A stretch of DNA of 64,000 bases from the NCBI RefSeq assembly GCF_900112975.1, contig NZ_FONQ01000015.1, positions 1 through 64,000 on the forward strand, written 5' to 3'. Of the stretch, positions 35,301 through 45,023 are shown one piece after another. The DNA is from Flavobacterium xueshanense. GTDB lineage: Bacteria; Bacteroidota; Bacteroidia; Flavobacteriales; Flavobacteriaceae. The position numbers and the translations under genes are program-made. The notes beneath the pieces were generated by a model. The model did not search any database. It worked only from the letters and a program-made list of their open reading frames with translations, and was not told the DNA's origin. Position 1 is the first letter of the stretch. Each line of letters starts with the position of its first letter.

Positions 35301-37388
35301 GAATTGAGTAAAGACGGAAGTAACATTCAAATCCAATCTGAATCTAATAATCCAAATGCTCCTATTGCAATTAATTTCAAAGATTTTGACATCAATACCA
35401 TTACAAGTTTTGTTGAGAAAAAAGATTTACAGCTCAGTGGAAAAATTAATGGTGACGCATTGGTGAAAAATGTGAATACCACACCTCTTTTTACTTCAGA
35501 CTTGAATATTGAAAATTTCACTTTCAAGAAAGATACTGTGGGTAATATCAGCATCAAAGTAAATAATGCGGTTGCCAATCAATTTGATGCCAAAGTGAAT
35601 ATCAGTGGTCAGGGAAATCAAGTAGATTTGGTAGGATATTACAAAACGAGCGAAAGCAGTTTTGACATGAATCTGGATATTGAAAAACTGAATTTGAAAA
35701 GTATTCAAGGTTTCACATTGGACAACATTGCTGAAAGTACTGGATTTTTGACGGGGAATTTCAAGATCACTGGAAATACAACCCAACCAAAAGTGATTGG
35801 AGAATTAAAATTTAATGAAATTGGTTTCAAAGCGGTACTGCTCAATGCGAAATTTAAATCTTTGAACGATAAAATCACGTTTACAAACAATGCCATTATT
35901 TTCGATAATTTCATTATTAAAGATGAAAAAGACAATGATTTAGCGATTAACGGTACTATCAACAGTGAAAATTTCAGTAATTTTGGATTTGAATTATCCA
36001 TCGATGCAGACAATTTTAAAGCCGTAAATTCTGAAGCTAAAGACAATGATTTGTATTACGGAGAATTGTATTTGGACAATCATTTACAAGTGAGAGGGAC
36101 GATTGACAATCCTATCGTTGAGGGAAATATCAAAATCAATAAAGACACTAAATTTACTGTAGTATTACCACAATCTGATCCATCAATTGCGGACAGAGAA
36201 GGAATCGTTGAGTTCATCGACCAAGATAATCCACAAATTCTGAAGACTGTTTCAGTTGATGAAATCACAAGTGAAATGGAGTTAAAGGGGATAAATGCCT
36301 CAGTAAATATTGAAGTGGATAAAGAGGCTGAATTATCACTCGTTATTGACAAAGCCAATGGTGATTTCTTAAAATTAAAAGGGGAAGCACAATTGAACGG
36401 CGGCATTGATCCTTCCGGAAAAACTACGCTGACCGGGAGATATGAATTATCTGAGGGAAGTTATGAAATGAATTTTAACGCTATCAAAAGAAAATTCGAT
36501 ATCAAACCAGGAAGTTATATTTTGTGGACTGGAGAACCAACAAGTGCTGATATCAGTATCACAGCGATTTATAAAACGGAAGCGGCGCCAATCGATTTAA
36601 TAAACGACCAATTAGGTGCTGTTACTGCCGAAATAAGAAACACTTACAAACAAAAAATTCCTTTTGAAACCCGTCTGAAAATGACTGGAGAATTAATGAA
36701 ACCAAATATTTCATTTGACATTGTATTACCTGATGGAAATAATAGCGTTTCAACCGAAATCATAAATACAACGCAGGCTAAATTGACTCAATTGCGTCAG
36801 CAACCAGATGAAATGAACAAGCAGGTTTTTGCCTTACTCTTACTAAATCGCTTTATTGGAGAAAATCCATTTGCCAGCGAAACTGGTGGAACTAACGTTT
36901 CGTCATTAGCAAGAGAAAGTGCCAGCAAAATTTTGTCACAACAGCTTAATAATTTAGCGGGTGACTTAATTGAAGGTGTAGAACTTAATTTTGATTTGAA
37001 TACATCAGACGATTACACGACTGGTCAGCGAGAAAATAAAACTGATTTGAATGTGGGGATTTCAAAGAAATTGCTGAATGACCGATTGAAAGTTACTATT
37101 GGAAGCAGCTTTGGGATTGAAGGTCCACAACAAGTGAACCAAAACGCCAATAATATTGCCGGAGATGTCTCTCTTGATTACCAACTTTCTAAAGATGGAA
37201 GGTATAAAATGAGAGTGTACCGCGTAAACAAATACCAAGTGGCACTTCAAGGAGAAGTCGTTGAAACAGGAATTGCCTTCGTTATTACAATGAATTACAA
37301 TAAGTTCAAGGAATTATATGCTAAAAGCGAAGCAAAAAAAGCAAAGCAGAAAGCAAAAAAAGAATTAAAAAAGAAATCAGATGAATAA
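32385..37388 (+). CDS. tamB: TamB-like translocation and assembly module protein
   Basis: 1667 aa, anchored in the inner membrane by one N-terminal helix (VFLWIIGSVILLLLILVVAIQIPSV, shortened here), then a very long beta-rich periplasmic region with repeated strands. It ends in the DUF490/TamB C-terminal domain (about 1260-1640) with INGTI-type motifs, the LTGRYELSEGSYEMNFN region and QVFALLLLNRFIG. TamB proteins form a hydrophobic groove bridging the periplasm and, with a TamA partner, support outer-membrane protein insertion or lipid transport. The start must be TTG at 32385, because the next in-frame ATG is about 145 codons later, past the membrane helix. It overlaps tamL by 8 bases. Confidence 0.92.
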   Translation: MKTYLKKISKVFLWIIGSVILLLLILVVAIQIPSVQNYAREKAVTYLEGKIKTKVTIKRIEIGLPKKVILEGVYFEDQKKDTLFAGEKLAVDISLFQLLSNKVEINSVHLEGITAHLNRDSKAVFNFNYIIKAFESPEKQKTDSPPMQFSVEQIKLDRIQFKYNDFVTKNNIYANLNHFETNIKTFDLDQMNFEIPKAKINGLKLKLRQGIVEISNATKAAAIKNEPESILKLKLGEIDLAKIDFDYESEETKLETTFYLKKLLAKIDKIDLDNQFAIVESVDLTGVEGALTFGKLDEIISKKAPVKGNSNNWEIKIKTTEFKRVNFRYDNYNVAAVQKGIDYNHLNLTNLNLQVDFLNYNAENISGDANSLTVKDKSGLNIQSFNAEFFYGKKNAFLKKLYLKTPQTELRDEIRIGYPSIESLAGNPGELGLIAYLKKSKLGIKDILLFAPTLNKTNPFMSNPNAILLINGTITGKLNNIVFPSIEISGIGATKLAASGSIVGLPDVNKAYFDLNIKDLQTGAKDFVGFLPKGTIPNSIQLPSKFSAKGTFKGTIASFKTNMNLVSSFGNAKIKATFDQRRKNYEKYDAQTELNNFDLGKFIKNDSIGKVTLKANIKGTGFDPKTATASLNGSILKAYYNKYTYRNLNVKGAIRNGNFNVNATAKDPNLTFDLVSIGSFKDKYPSGKLKLNVDIADLEKLNLHAGPLKIRGVVDADIQSANLDYLNGTVNAHSINVTNAKEQFVIDSINVVAISTAEKNTLFINSSFLDAEVNGKYKLSKIAKAVSNSVAKYYDSYPNSRKIAVENQYFVFKIGVKDNPIILKLIPELKSLEPINVTGRYNSINDLIVINGAIPKLIYGANTITNATLKIDTQDKALLYSFVVDDIQNKQIQLPHTSITGKVENNLVDYTVQLKDAKDVERYLITGTLKATNGNNEVSLGPDNLLLNYESWKIAQNNLIRFGKKGIYADNFELSKDGSNIQIQSESNNPNAPIAINFKDFDINTITSFVEKKDLQLSGKINGDALVKNVNTTPLFTSDLNIENFTFKKDTVGNISIKVNNAVANQFDAKVNISGQGNQVDLVGYYKTSESSFDMNLDIEKLNLKSIQGFTLDNIAESTGFLTGNFKITGNTTQPKVIGELKFNEIGFKAVLLNAKFKSLNDKITFTNNAIIFDNFIIKDEKDNDLAINGTINSENFSNFGFELSIDADNFKAVNSEAKDNDLYYGELYLDNHLQVRGTIDNPIVEGNIKINKDTKFTVVLPQSDPSIADREGIVEFIDQDNPQILKTVSVDEITSEMELKGINASVNIEVDKEAELSLVIDKANGDFLKLKGEAQLNGGIDPSGKTTLTGRYELSEGSYEMNFNAIKRKFDIKPGSYILWTGEPTSADISITAIYKTEAAPIDLINDQLGAVTAEIRNTYKQKIPFETRLKMTGELMKPNISFDIVLPDGNNSVSTEIINTTQAKLTQLRQQPDEMNKQVFALLLLNRFIGENPFASETGGTNVSSLARESASKILSQQLNNLAGDLIEGVELNFDLNTSDDYTTGQRENKTDLNVGISKKLLNDRLKVTIGSSFGIEGPQQVNQNANNIAGDVSLDYQLSKDGRYKMRVYRVNKYQVALQGEVVETGIAFVITMNYNKFKELYAKSEAKKAKQKAKKELKKKSDE

Positions 37389-39675
37389 GAGTCCTTTATT
37401 ATATATTCTTTTTTTAGGATTGTTCGTCTCTTCGTGCAGTAATACCAAATATTTGCCGGAAGGGGAATTGCTCTACACGGGTGCAAAAATCAAAGTGGAA
37501 GGAAAACAAACTTCCAAGAAAGAAAACAAAGCGTTAAAAAACCAGTTGGAAGAAATTGTGAGACCAAAACCCAATTCTTCTTTTCTAGGATTAAAGCCAA
37601 AACTATTTATTTATAATTTGGCCGGAACGCCAAAGAAAGAAAAAGGATGGCGCTATTGGTTAAAAACTAAAGTGGGTGAACCTCCTGTTTTTTACAGCCA
37701 AGTGGATTTAGAATACAACAAAAGTGTTTTGCAAAACTTTTCTGAAAACAGTGGTTATTTCAATACGAAAACTGCAGCAGATTCAACCCGAAAAGGAAAA
37801 AAAGCAAGTGCAGAATATCTTGTAAATCCCGCGCAACAATACAAAATCAGAGAAGTTAAATTTCCTACGGATTCTTCAGTGATTTCAAGTAGCGTGAGCA
37901 ATACAAGAGGCAGAAGTTTATTGAAAAAAGACGATGGTTACAGTCTTGATGCCATCAAAGAAGAAAGGATTCGCATTGACGCCAGACTAAAGGAAAAAGG
38001 ATTCTTTTACTTCAACCCTGACTATTTAAAAGTTCAGGTTGATAGCACTGTTGCCGATCATCAGGTCGATTTGATTGTAAAAATTAAGAACGAAACGCCA
38101 AGTCTTGCAGAAACACCTTATAAAATCAATAAAATTATTGTTTATCCTAATTATTCTATTGGGATGGACAGTGTAAAAACCAACTTGGATTCGATCCAAA
38201 AATACAATGATTTAACGATTATTGACCCGGAGAATTTATTCAAACCACGAATTTTTGACCGCGCATTATACTTCAAAAAGGAAGATTTGTACAACCGTAC
38301 AAACCATAATTTATCCTTAAATCGTTTAGTAAATCTTGGGACCTTCAAATTTGTTAAAAATCAATTTACGGTTTCTGACACAACAGGGAATTATTTGGAT
38401 GCGTATTATTATTTAACACCATTACCTAAAAAATCAATTCGACTGGAATTATTAGCCAAAACGAATTCAGCTAATTATACAGGAACCGAACTTAATTTAA
38501 ACTGGAGCAACAGAAATACTTTCAGAGGTGCTGAATTGCTTACTGTATCAGCTTTTGGCGGTGTCGAAGTACAAGTTTCGGGACAAAATAATGGATTTAA
38601 TGTTTACCGATTTGGAACTGAAGCGAATTTAGTATGGCCACGATTAGTTGCGCCTTTCAAACTTAATTCTCCGAGTGGTTTTGTACCAAAAACTAAGGCA
38701 ACTTTGGGTTATGAATTCCAAAACAGAATTAAGTTATACTCGCTGCAAACCTTCAAAGGCTCTTTTGGATATTTGTGGAAACAGAGCGAACAGAAAGAAC
38801 ATTTATTGAATCTTACTGAAATTACGTATGCCAGTCCGCAAAATGTAACGCAGTTGTATCAAGAACAAATCGATGCAAACCCCTCGTTGGAAAAAGTGAT
38901 TGAAAAACAATTAATTTTTGGTCCAACTTATTCCTACACGTACACAAATACGTTGCAAACAAGAAAGAAAAATACTTTTTATTACAAAGGAACTATCGAC
39001 TTAGCCGGTAACATCGCTGGATTAGCTTCGGGAGCAAACATTGAAAAAAAGGATCCAATTAAATTATTCAATGTTCCTTTTAGCCAATTTATCAAAATAG
39101 AAAATGATTTCAGACATTATTATAAGTTAGGTCCTGATTCTCAACTGGCCACCAGAATTATTGCAGGCGCTGGTTTTGCTTACGGAAATTCCCGTGAAAT
39201 GCCATTTATTAAGCAGTTTTTCATTGGTGGAACCAATAGTTTAAGAGCTTTTAGAGCACGTTCTATTGGGCCGGGAAGTTTTGATGGCGCATCAACGAAT
39301 ACCAATACTTTTTTACCCGATCAATCCGGTGATTTAAAATTAGAATTTAATACTGAATACCGAGCTAAAATATATGGATTAGTTAAGGGAGCTTTGTTTA
39401 TCGATGCCGGAAACATCTGGTTGTTACATGAGAATACGGAAAAACCCGGAGCTAAATTCTCTAAAAAATTCATGAATGAAATAGCTGTTGGAGCCGGCGC
39501 CGGATTGCGTTTCGATTTCTCTTTTCTTATCCTGAGAACTGATCTTGCCTTTCCATTAAGAAAACCATATTTACCTGATGGCGATCGTTGGGTTTTGGAT
39601 AAAATTAATTTTGGAAGTGGTCCTTGGCGTAGAGAAAATTTAGTTTTTAATTTAGCAATTGGATATCCTTTTTAA
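37381..39675 (+). CDS. tamL: TamL: lipoprotein form of TamA/BamA-family outer membrane protein
   Basis: 764-aa Omp85-superfamily protein. The N-terminus is a lipoprotein signal with lipobox VSSC, Cys19 being the predicted acylated residue. POTRA-like periplasmic domains (about 25-330) follow, then a 16-stranded barrel in the C-terminal half ending LVFNLAIGYPF. FIGGTNSLRAFRARSIGPGS (about 616-635) holds the conserved loop 6 motif (here LRAFR, corresponding to the VRGF/Y motif of BamA). A lipid-anchored TamA, TamL, is the Bacteroidota version and acts with TamB. It starts 8 bases inside the end of tamB, indicating translational coupling. Confidence 0.92.
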   Translation: MNKSPLLYILFLGLFVSSCSNTKYLPEGELLYTGAKIKVEGKQTSKKENKALKNQLEEIVRPKPNSSFLGLKPKLFIYNLAGTPKKEKGWRYWLKTKVGEPPVFYSQVDLEYNKSVLQNFSENSGYFNTKTAADSTRKGKKASAEYLVNPAQQYKIREVKFPTDSSVISSSVSNTRGRSLLKKDDGYSLDAIKEERIRIDARLKEKGFFYFNPDYLKVQVDSTVADHQVDLIVKIKNETPSLAETPYKINKIIVYPNYSIGMDSVKTNLDSIQKYNDLTIIDPENLFKPRIFDRALYFKKEDLYNRTNHNLSLNRLVNLGTFKFVKNQFTVSDTTGNYLDAYYYLTPLPKKSIRLELLAKTNSANYTGTELNLNWSNRNTFRGAELLTVSAFGGVEVQVSGQNNGFNVYRFGTEANLVWPRLVAPFKLNSPSGFVPKTKATLGYEFQNRIKLYSLQTFKGSFGYLWKQSEQKEHLLNLTEITYASPQNVTQLYQEQIDANPSLEKVIEKQLIFGPTYSYTYTNTLQTRKKNTFYYKGTIDLAGNIAGLASGANIEKKDPIKLFNVPFSQFIKIENDFRHYYKLGPDSQLATRIIAGAGFAYGNSREMPFIKQFFIGGTNSLRAFRARSIGPGSFDGASTNTNTFLPDQSGDLKLEFNTEYRAKIYGLVKGALFIDAGNIWLLHENTEKPGAKFSKKFMNEIAVGAGAGLRFDFSFLILRTDLAFPLRKPYLPDGDRWVLDKINFGSGPWRRENLVFNLAIGYPF

Positions 39676-39692
39676 AACAATACCATTGAAAC

Positions 39693-39725
39693 AAAAAAAG
39701 AGCACAATAATTTCGTGCTCTTTTT
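39693..39725. terminator. Terminator of the tamB-tamL operon
   Basis: AAAAAGAGCAC / GTGCTCTTTTT around AATAATTTC, with A and T runs on both sides. It may serve both converging genes. Confidence 0.85.
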
Positions 39726-39745
39726 ATATCATCTATTTTGAAAAT

Positions 39746-42253
39746 TTAGTCTACCAAAAACAAGGCATTGCTAAACAGTAAATTACCATTTTCCCAGAAA
39801 CCTCTAAATAAGGGATTGTCCACCATATAAATTACAGATCCGTCGCCTTTACTTTCCACCGCAAAACTTACGGTGTTATTCAGTTTCTTTTTGATTTCAT
39901 TACCTACAAAACCATAACTTTTATAATCCTTTGGAATATAAGCAACATTAGTAGCTTTTTTCAATAGCGAATAATGCCTGTCATCCGTTTTTAGACTGAA
40001 ATATTTATCACCTAAACCAAAAGACATTGGATGTGTTTTATTCAGAAGATTTTCAATGATAGCACCAGGAATCGATTTAGAAATATACCTGCGCTCTGAA
40101 TCCTGAAAATCTAGAAAGCGTTCTTTTAACTCCGCTTCTTCGGCTTCTTTCTCAGAACTCAATTTGTCTTCTTCTGTTGCAAAAGGGCTTAACGCGTATC
40201 CTTCTTTAGCCTCAAAAAGAGCAAGAGCGCTGTTCATCGCAATTACTTTTCCACCATTTTTAATCCATTCACCAATTTTCTTTTGTTGGTCTTCTGATAA
40301 ATCATAATATCCGTCTGCCAAAATCAAAGTGTTATAATTGAAAAGATTTAATTTGTTAAAATTACCTACCTCAACCACGCTGACTGGATACCCAATAGTT
40401 TCTTCCATGTAATACCAAGCAGCACCAAACTCTGTAGAACCAACTCCTTTTCCTGATAATAAAACGACTTTAGGTGCTTTCAATAAATTGAAATTTTCAC
40501 CTCCAACATCTTTAGAATTCGACGAAAAACCTGTGATTATGTAATTGTAATCGGTTTTTATTTTTACCAATTCGCCAATCGTTTTTTCAAAATCAACCAC
40601 TTTAGGATTATCTGCTCTGGTCACGATCAAACCGCCTGGCTCCACAATTACATCGCCAAAAATAGCTTTTTTCATCGCAGATCGAACTTTGATATTATTT
40701 TGGTGCAACAGCGAAAGAACCTGGGCTGAAATTCTGTTATTCCAAGGAATATGAAAAGCATATACATTTTGCGGAATTACTTTTTCTTTTACTCCAATGG
40801 ACGCTTTTGTTTTGACAGGCAAACTGTTTTTCAATGCAAATCCTTCTACTCCATACGCCAAAGGCAAAGCCCAAGAAGTAATATCATACGATAAACTGTC
40901 ATTCAATTTTTGATTTGGTTCAAAAAGTACTTGAGCAAAAACGGCTTTTTGTTGGTCTACTTTTACAATTAAATCATTGGGTTCTATCGTAAAACCTTTC
41001 TCTGTTTTGGTACTGTAATTAAATCCGGACGCTTTTTGACTGGCATCGGCATAGCTGAATTCGACATTATTTTTTTTCAACAAATCCGCCATTTGAACCA
41101 ACTTCGGATTGTTTTTCATCACGTACATTTTATAATTTCCCTTCACAGTTTTTCGGGAATTATTCATAAAACCTCTGAAACCTTTCAGCAAAACATCCGC
41201 TTGTGCCGCAGCAGATTCTACCACGGTAAGGACTGCCGTAGCGTGATGTGTTATCCGGTCTTGTATCGTCAGCGTAATTCCGTTGCTCATCGTAACGGCT
41301 CTCCCCGCGCCTATTCCGCCTTGTTCCATCGTCATTCCTACCGCACCATTGTACGTAGGATAAGTGTCGCCATAACTTGGATAAAACAAATCAAAACGTT
41401 CGCCAGTATTGTACATCCAGTTTTGAGCATCAAATTTTTTAGAAATATTTTTACCTAAAGTGTAATGAAAATCTTTTTGATACTTTTCAATATATTCGTG
41501 CAAAGGTTCCGCTGAGGGTGGGAAAAAATACGGAGAATTGTATCCCATTTCGTGTACATCCGTATGAATTTGCGGCATCCATTGGTTGTACAGCGCTATA
41601 CGCTGTTGGGTTTCTGGTTGCGTTTGCCAAGCCCAGTCTCTGTTTAAATCAAAAATATAATGGTTGTATCTGCCGCCCGGCCAAACTTCCATGTGCTCTC
41701 TGTCTGATAATTCCGGATGCGTTTTTTTACCTGAAATTTCTCTTAACCAATTCCCGTATCTGGAATATCCATCAGGATTAATGCATGGATCCAAAATTAC
41801 AATGGTATTTTCTAACCACTTTTTAGTTTCTGCATTCGAGGGATTTACCAATTCGTAAGCCACTTTCATCGCACTTTCGGTTCCGGCAAATTCATTTCCG
41901 TGAACATTAAAACTCAACCACACAATTAACTTATCGCCAATCATTTCAGATTTATTTTGGGATAATCCAATGGCTGCTAAATTGTTGTTTCGGATTTGTT
42001 CTAAATTAGCCAAATTCTCCGGACTGGAAATAAAATAAACATTCAAATCCCTTTGTTCCGGAGTTACTCCATATTTCTGGTGCTTGATAAAATTGGACTT
42101 TCCCGTAAGGTGCCTGAAATAATTTTCAGCCTCATGGTAATAGGTTATTTGCTTTCCGTAATTTGGTAAAAACTGGGAAGGACTTTGCACTTGTGAATGA
42201 ACACTCAATACCAAAGTTAGTATTAGATAAAAAGAAAAAACGGTCTTTTTCAT
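39746..42253 (-). CDS. Secreted M14-family zinc carboxypeptidase, long form
   Basis: 835 aa with signal peptide (VFSFYLILTLVLSVHSQ). N-terminal M14 domain (about 35-350): zinc ligands NVHGNEFAG (His118, Glu121) and IHTDVHEMGYNS (third histidine near 235), substrate motif NPDGYSRYGN, and the probable catalytic glutamate in MTMEQGGIG. The C-terminal half includes a glutamine-amidotransferase-like segment (LILADGYYDLSEDQQKKIGEWIKNGG) seen in related Bacteroidota proteins, without obvious catalytic cysteine. Function is probably peptide scavenging; the substrate is unknown. It converges with the tam operon and is divergent from sdaA. Confidence 0.88.
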   Translation of the reverse strand: MKKTVFSFYLILTLVLSVHSQVQSPSQFLPNYGKQITYYHEAENYFRHLTGKSNFIKHQKYGVTPEQRDLNVYFISSPENLANLEQIRNNNLAAIGLSQNKSEMIGDKLIVWLSFNVHGNEFAGTESAMKVAYELVNPSNAETKKWLENTIVILDPCINPDGYSRYGNWLREISGKKTHPELSDREHMEVWPGGRYNHYIFDLNRDWAWQTQPETQQRIALYNQWMPQIHTDVHEMGYNSPYFFPPSAEPLHEYIEKYQKDFHYTLGKNISKKFDAQNWMYNTGERFDLFYPSYGDTYPTYNGAVGMTMEQGGIGAGRAVTMSNGITLTIQDRITHHATAVLTVVESAAAQADVLLKGFRGFMNNSRKTVKGNYKMYVMKNNPKLVQMADLLKKNNVEFSYADASQKASGFNYSTKTEKGFTIEPNDLIVKVDQQKAVFAQVLFEPNQKLNDSLSYDITSWALPLAYGVEGFALKNSLPVKTKASIGVKEKVIPQNVYAFHIPWNNRISAQVLSLLHQNNIKVRSAMKKAIFGDVIVEPGGLIVTRADNPKVVDFEKTIGELVKIKTDYNYIITGFSSNSKDVGGENFNLLKAPKVVLLSGKGVGSTEFGAAWYYMEETIGYPVSVVEVGNFNKLNLFNYNTLILADGYYDLSEDQQKKIGEWIKNGGKVIAMNSALALFEAKEGYALSPFATEEDKLSSEKEAEEAELKERFLDFQDSERRYISKSIPGAIIENLLNKTHPMSFGLGDKYFSLKTDDRHYSLLKKATNVAYIPKDYKSYGFVGNEIKKKLNNTVSFAVESKGDGSVIYMVDNPLFRGFWENGNLLFSNALFLVD

Positions 42254-42459
42254 ATTGTTTTGGGTTAATTATGCTTCAAAAATAGCCATTTACGAAGTAT
42301 TTCACAAGCCAAATTTCGGATTAATGAAATATTAATTTCACCAAACTTCTCATTTTTATTAATTCATTTTTTGTTGCACGATACTAACAATACGGCAATA
42401 TTCGATATTAAAAAAACAATAATATTCTGTTTTCAATTCGTATCATTGCAACAATCTAT

Positions 42460-42467
42460 TATATTTG
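42460..42467 (+). promoter_or_regulatory. -7 promoter element for sdaA
   Basis: TATATTTG matches TAnnTTTG. Transcription would begin near 42473, some 19 bases before the ATG at 42492. This argues against an upstream TTG start at 42465, which lies inside the promoter. Confidence 0.5.
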
Positions 42468-42491
42468 CAACCAACAAAATTGACACTACAG

Positions 42492-43919
42492 ATGGAAGAA
42501 TGTATCTCCGTTTTTGATATGCTAAAAATTGGCGTTGGACCCTCTAGTTCCCACACACTTGGGCCTTGGAGAGCTGCCGAACGCTTTCTAAGCGAATTAA
42601 GAAAAGAAAATTTACTTCCTGCTGTAAATCGGGTAAAAATAGATTTATACGGTTCCCTTTCCTTAACCGGAAAAGGTCATGCCACTGATTTAGCTGTAAT
42701 GCTGGGTTTGAGCGGACAAGATCCGGAATACATTCCCGTGGAAAATATTGATGTAATTATCAAATCAATTGAATCTAAAAACGAAATGAATTTAGGAAAC
42801 GAAAAACCAATATCTTTTTATTTCCTTCAAGATATTGTTTTCAATAAAAACTTTCTTCCATTTCATGCCAATGGAATGACTTTTACAGCTTATATGACGG
42901 ATGACAGCGAATACGTTTCCACCTTTTATTCTATTGGTGGCGGATTTGTGGTCAAAGAAGAACGCATCAACGCTAAAAAGAAAATCGAAATAAAATGTGC
43001 TTTTCCATATCCAATTGAGAAAGCGGCAGAACTACTGGATTATTGCATAAAAGAGAACAAATCCATATCGGAAATCGTTTATGAAAACGAAAAATCGATG
43101 CGTACCGAAGCAGTTATCGATCATGAATTGATACACATTTGGAAAACGATGCTCGAATGCATGTACATTGGTTGTCATTCCGAAGGGATTCTTCCCGGAG
43201 GATTAAACGTGCGCCGCCGTGCTTTTGATATGCACCAAAACCTCATCGGTTTAGCAAATTATGATTCGCCTCAAACCTGGCTCGAAGAAATCAGAAAAAC
43301 GGAAGTCAAATTCCGCCAGATCCTAAAATGGGTTTCTTGTTTTGCCCTTGCGGTAAATGAGGTAAACGCGGCTTTAGGTCGAGTGGTTACTGCTCCTACA
43401 AATGGAAGTGCAGGTGTAATTCCTGCCGTTTTAATGTATTATTTAGTGATTGAAAACCATGATGCCGGAGAAAAAGAAATCAAACAATTCCTTATGGTAG
43501 CCGGAGAAATAGGCAGTATTTTCAAGAAAGGTTCCACAATATCTGCAGCAATGGGAGGTTGTCAGGCCGAAATTGGCGTTTCTTCCTCGATGGCTGCAGC
43601 GGCCTTATGCGAATTGATGGGCGGAACTCCCGAACAGGTTTTAATGGCTGCCGAAATTGCAATGGAACATCATTTAGGATTGACCTGCGATCCTATTGGC
43701 GGCCTAGTTCAGATTCCGTGTATTGAGCGAAATACTATGGGTGCCATAAAAGCCATTAATGCTGCTGAATTAGCCTTGGAAACCGACCCGAAAAACGCAA
43801 AAGTGCCTTTGGACAAAGTAGTGGACACGATGTGGCAAACGGCCAAAGACATGAATAATAAATACAAAGAAACCTCTGAAGGCGGATTAGCCATTGCCGT
43901 GAATATGGCAGATTGTTAA
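42492..43919 (+). CDS. sdaA: L-serine ammonia-lyase (single-chain, iron-sulfur)
   Basis: Deaminates L-serine to pyruvate and ammonia in the cytoplasm. The 475-aa protein fuses the beta domain ([21 protein letters not shown]-terminus) and the catalytic alpha domain with [19 protein letters not shown]. Three cysteines in the blocks [21 protein letters not shown] and [11 protein letters not shown] fit the ligands of the oxygen-sensitive [4Fe-4S] cluster. The start is taken at ATG 42492 ([11 protein letters not shown]), since the longer TTG frame overlaps the promoter. Transcribed alone. The enzyme links serine to the acetyl-CoA pool and so, loosely, to Pta-AckA. Confidence 0.95.
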   Translation: MEECISVFDMLKIGVGPSSSHTLGPWRAAERFLSELRKENLLPAVNRVKIDLYGSLSLTGKGHATDLAVMLGLSGQDPEYIPVENIDVIIKSIESKNEMNLGNEKPISFYFLQDIVFNKNFLPFHANGMTFTAYMTDDSEYVSTFYSIGGGFVVKEERINAKKKIEIKCAFPYPIEKAAELLDYCIKENKSISEIVYENEKSMRTEAVIDHELIHIWKTMLECMYIGCHSEGILPGGLNVRRRAFDMHQNLIGLANYDSPQTWLEEIRKTEVKFRQILKWVSCFALAVNEVNAALGRVVTAPTNGSAGVIPAVLMYYLVIENHDAGEKEIKQFLMVAGEIGSIFKKGSTISAAMGGCQAEIGVSSSMAAAALCELMGGTPEQVLMAAEIAMEHHLGLTCDPIGGLVQIPCIERNTMGAIKAINAAELALETDPKNAKVPLDKVVDTMWQTAKDMNNKYKETSEGGLAIAVNMADC

Positions 43920-44040
43920 AATTATTTTTTCTGTTTACCAGTTTTTTTAAGTACAAAATAATATATTTAGGTTGTCATTTTAAACACTTTTTCTAGTAAA
44001 AAGATTTATCGACCGAAAAAACATAAACAACACTTTAAAC

Positions 44041-44664
44041 ATGAAATTTAAATTACTTATTATCATCATATTATGTTTATTGTCAAGCAAAATGATTTCA
44101 CAAACAGATGAAATCATAAATCTGAAAGGCAAATGGTTTTTTGGTGCTGAAATTGGAAATAATACAATTACATCATTTGTTTCCAACGAGAAAAAAAATT
44201 CAATTCAAGGAGGAATTGTTTCCGAATACTACTTTGCTAAACGTTGGAGCGTAAACGCAAAATTAAAATATTTTAAAACAGGAATGTCATTCAACTACAA
44301 TTCCATTTATGGAAGATTTGATGGAACTGTCCTGACATTGCCAGTAAATATAAAATGGGAATATCCAATTTTTAAAAATTTACGAGGAAATTTAAAACTT
44401 GGATTAGCATTAAATAAAGAACTAGAAAGCAATTATTCCTATACAGTCGGAAAAAAAACTGATTATCCAACTCTCTATACTAATTTAAATTATGGAATTG
44501 GGTTAAATTATTTTATCAATAGTAAAACTTCCATTTTCATTGATTATGAATTATATGATTTGGGTACAGACAAAAATGATAATGGTTCCAGTGATTTACT
44601 TATTGACTCTGCTGACAATAATCTGATAAGTATTGGCGTAAAATATAATTTTAGAAAAAATTAA
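44041..44664 (+). CDS. Exported beta-barrel protein
   Basis: 207 aa with a signal peptide (FKLLIIIILCLLSSKMISQ). Mature sequence shows regularly alternating strands with terminal aromatics (WFFGAEIGNN, GGIVSEYYFAKRWSVNAKLKYF, TVLTLPVNIKWEYPI, LRGNLKLGLALN, YGIGLNYFI, SIFIDYELYDLG) and ends LISIGVKYNFRKN, the typical last strand of small outer-membrane barrels. Similar in size and plan to the protein at 13407-13988 but not a close copy. No specific function can be assigned. Confidence 0.75.
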   Translation: MKFKLLIIIILCLLSSKMISQTDEIINLKGKWFFGAEIGNNTITSFVSNEKKNSIQGGIVSEYYFAKRWSVNAKLKYFKTGMSFNYNSIYGRFDGTVLTLPVNIKWEYPIFKNLRGNLKLGLALNKELESNYSYTVGKKTDYPTLYTNLNYGIGLNYFINSKTSIFIDYELYDLGTDKNDNGSSDLLIDSADNNLISIGVKYNFRKN

Positions 44665-44718
44665 AAAGCGAACCGGTTATTTACAATAGATTTAATTTCT
44701 AATTTTAAATCAAAAAAT

Positions 44719-44889
44719 ATGAAAATTAATTGGATAGTAGTTAGCATTGTAATCATTTGTATTCTCGTTTTGATTGTATTTCTTATTAGAAAAAATCAAA
44801 AGGATAAAAAAAAATACACCGATTTTTTAAACAATGATTTCAAAAAAGCAGATGAAGAAGAGTCAGACTTGAATGACGATTCGTATTGA
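44719..44889 (+). CDS. Small single-pass membrane protein (56 aa)
   Basis: Short gene from ATG 44719 to TGA 44887-44889. One membrane helix (IVVSIVIICILVLIVFLI, residues 6-23) is followed by a basic stretch (RKNQKDKKKYTDFLNN) and an acidic end (ADEEESDLNDD). I recall proteins of the same build in other Flavobacteriaceae, so it is probably real, but the function is unknown. The gene lies 54 bases after the beta-barrel gene and 128 before satD, and it may be transcribed with the former. Confidence 0.65.
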   Translation: MKINWIVVSIVIICILVLIVFLIRKNQKDKKKYTDFLNNDFKKADEEESDLNDDSY

Positions 44890-44946
44890 TTTGCATTCTC
44901 TTTAAATTTTAGAACTTAATTATATCCTTCTTTAAATTCTGTTTTT

Positions 44947-45023
44947 AATTTCACTAAAAATGAAATTATGTTTTTTATTTCACTATTTTTGATATAAAAT
45001 ATATAATTTCATTTTTTATGAAA
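44947..45023 (+). promoter_or_regulatory. Three regularly spaced TTTCA-N7-TGAWA dyads at satD
   Basis: Dyads begin at 44949 (TTTCACTAAAAATGAAA), 44978 (TTTCACTATTTTTGATA) and 45007 (TTTCATTTTTTATGAAA). The spacing is 29 bases in both intervals, and the third covers the satD start codon. The first extends to AATTTCA/TGAAATT. This layout suggests a cooperative operator for a dimeric regulator, possibly controlling satD. Confidence 0.55.
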
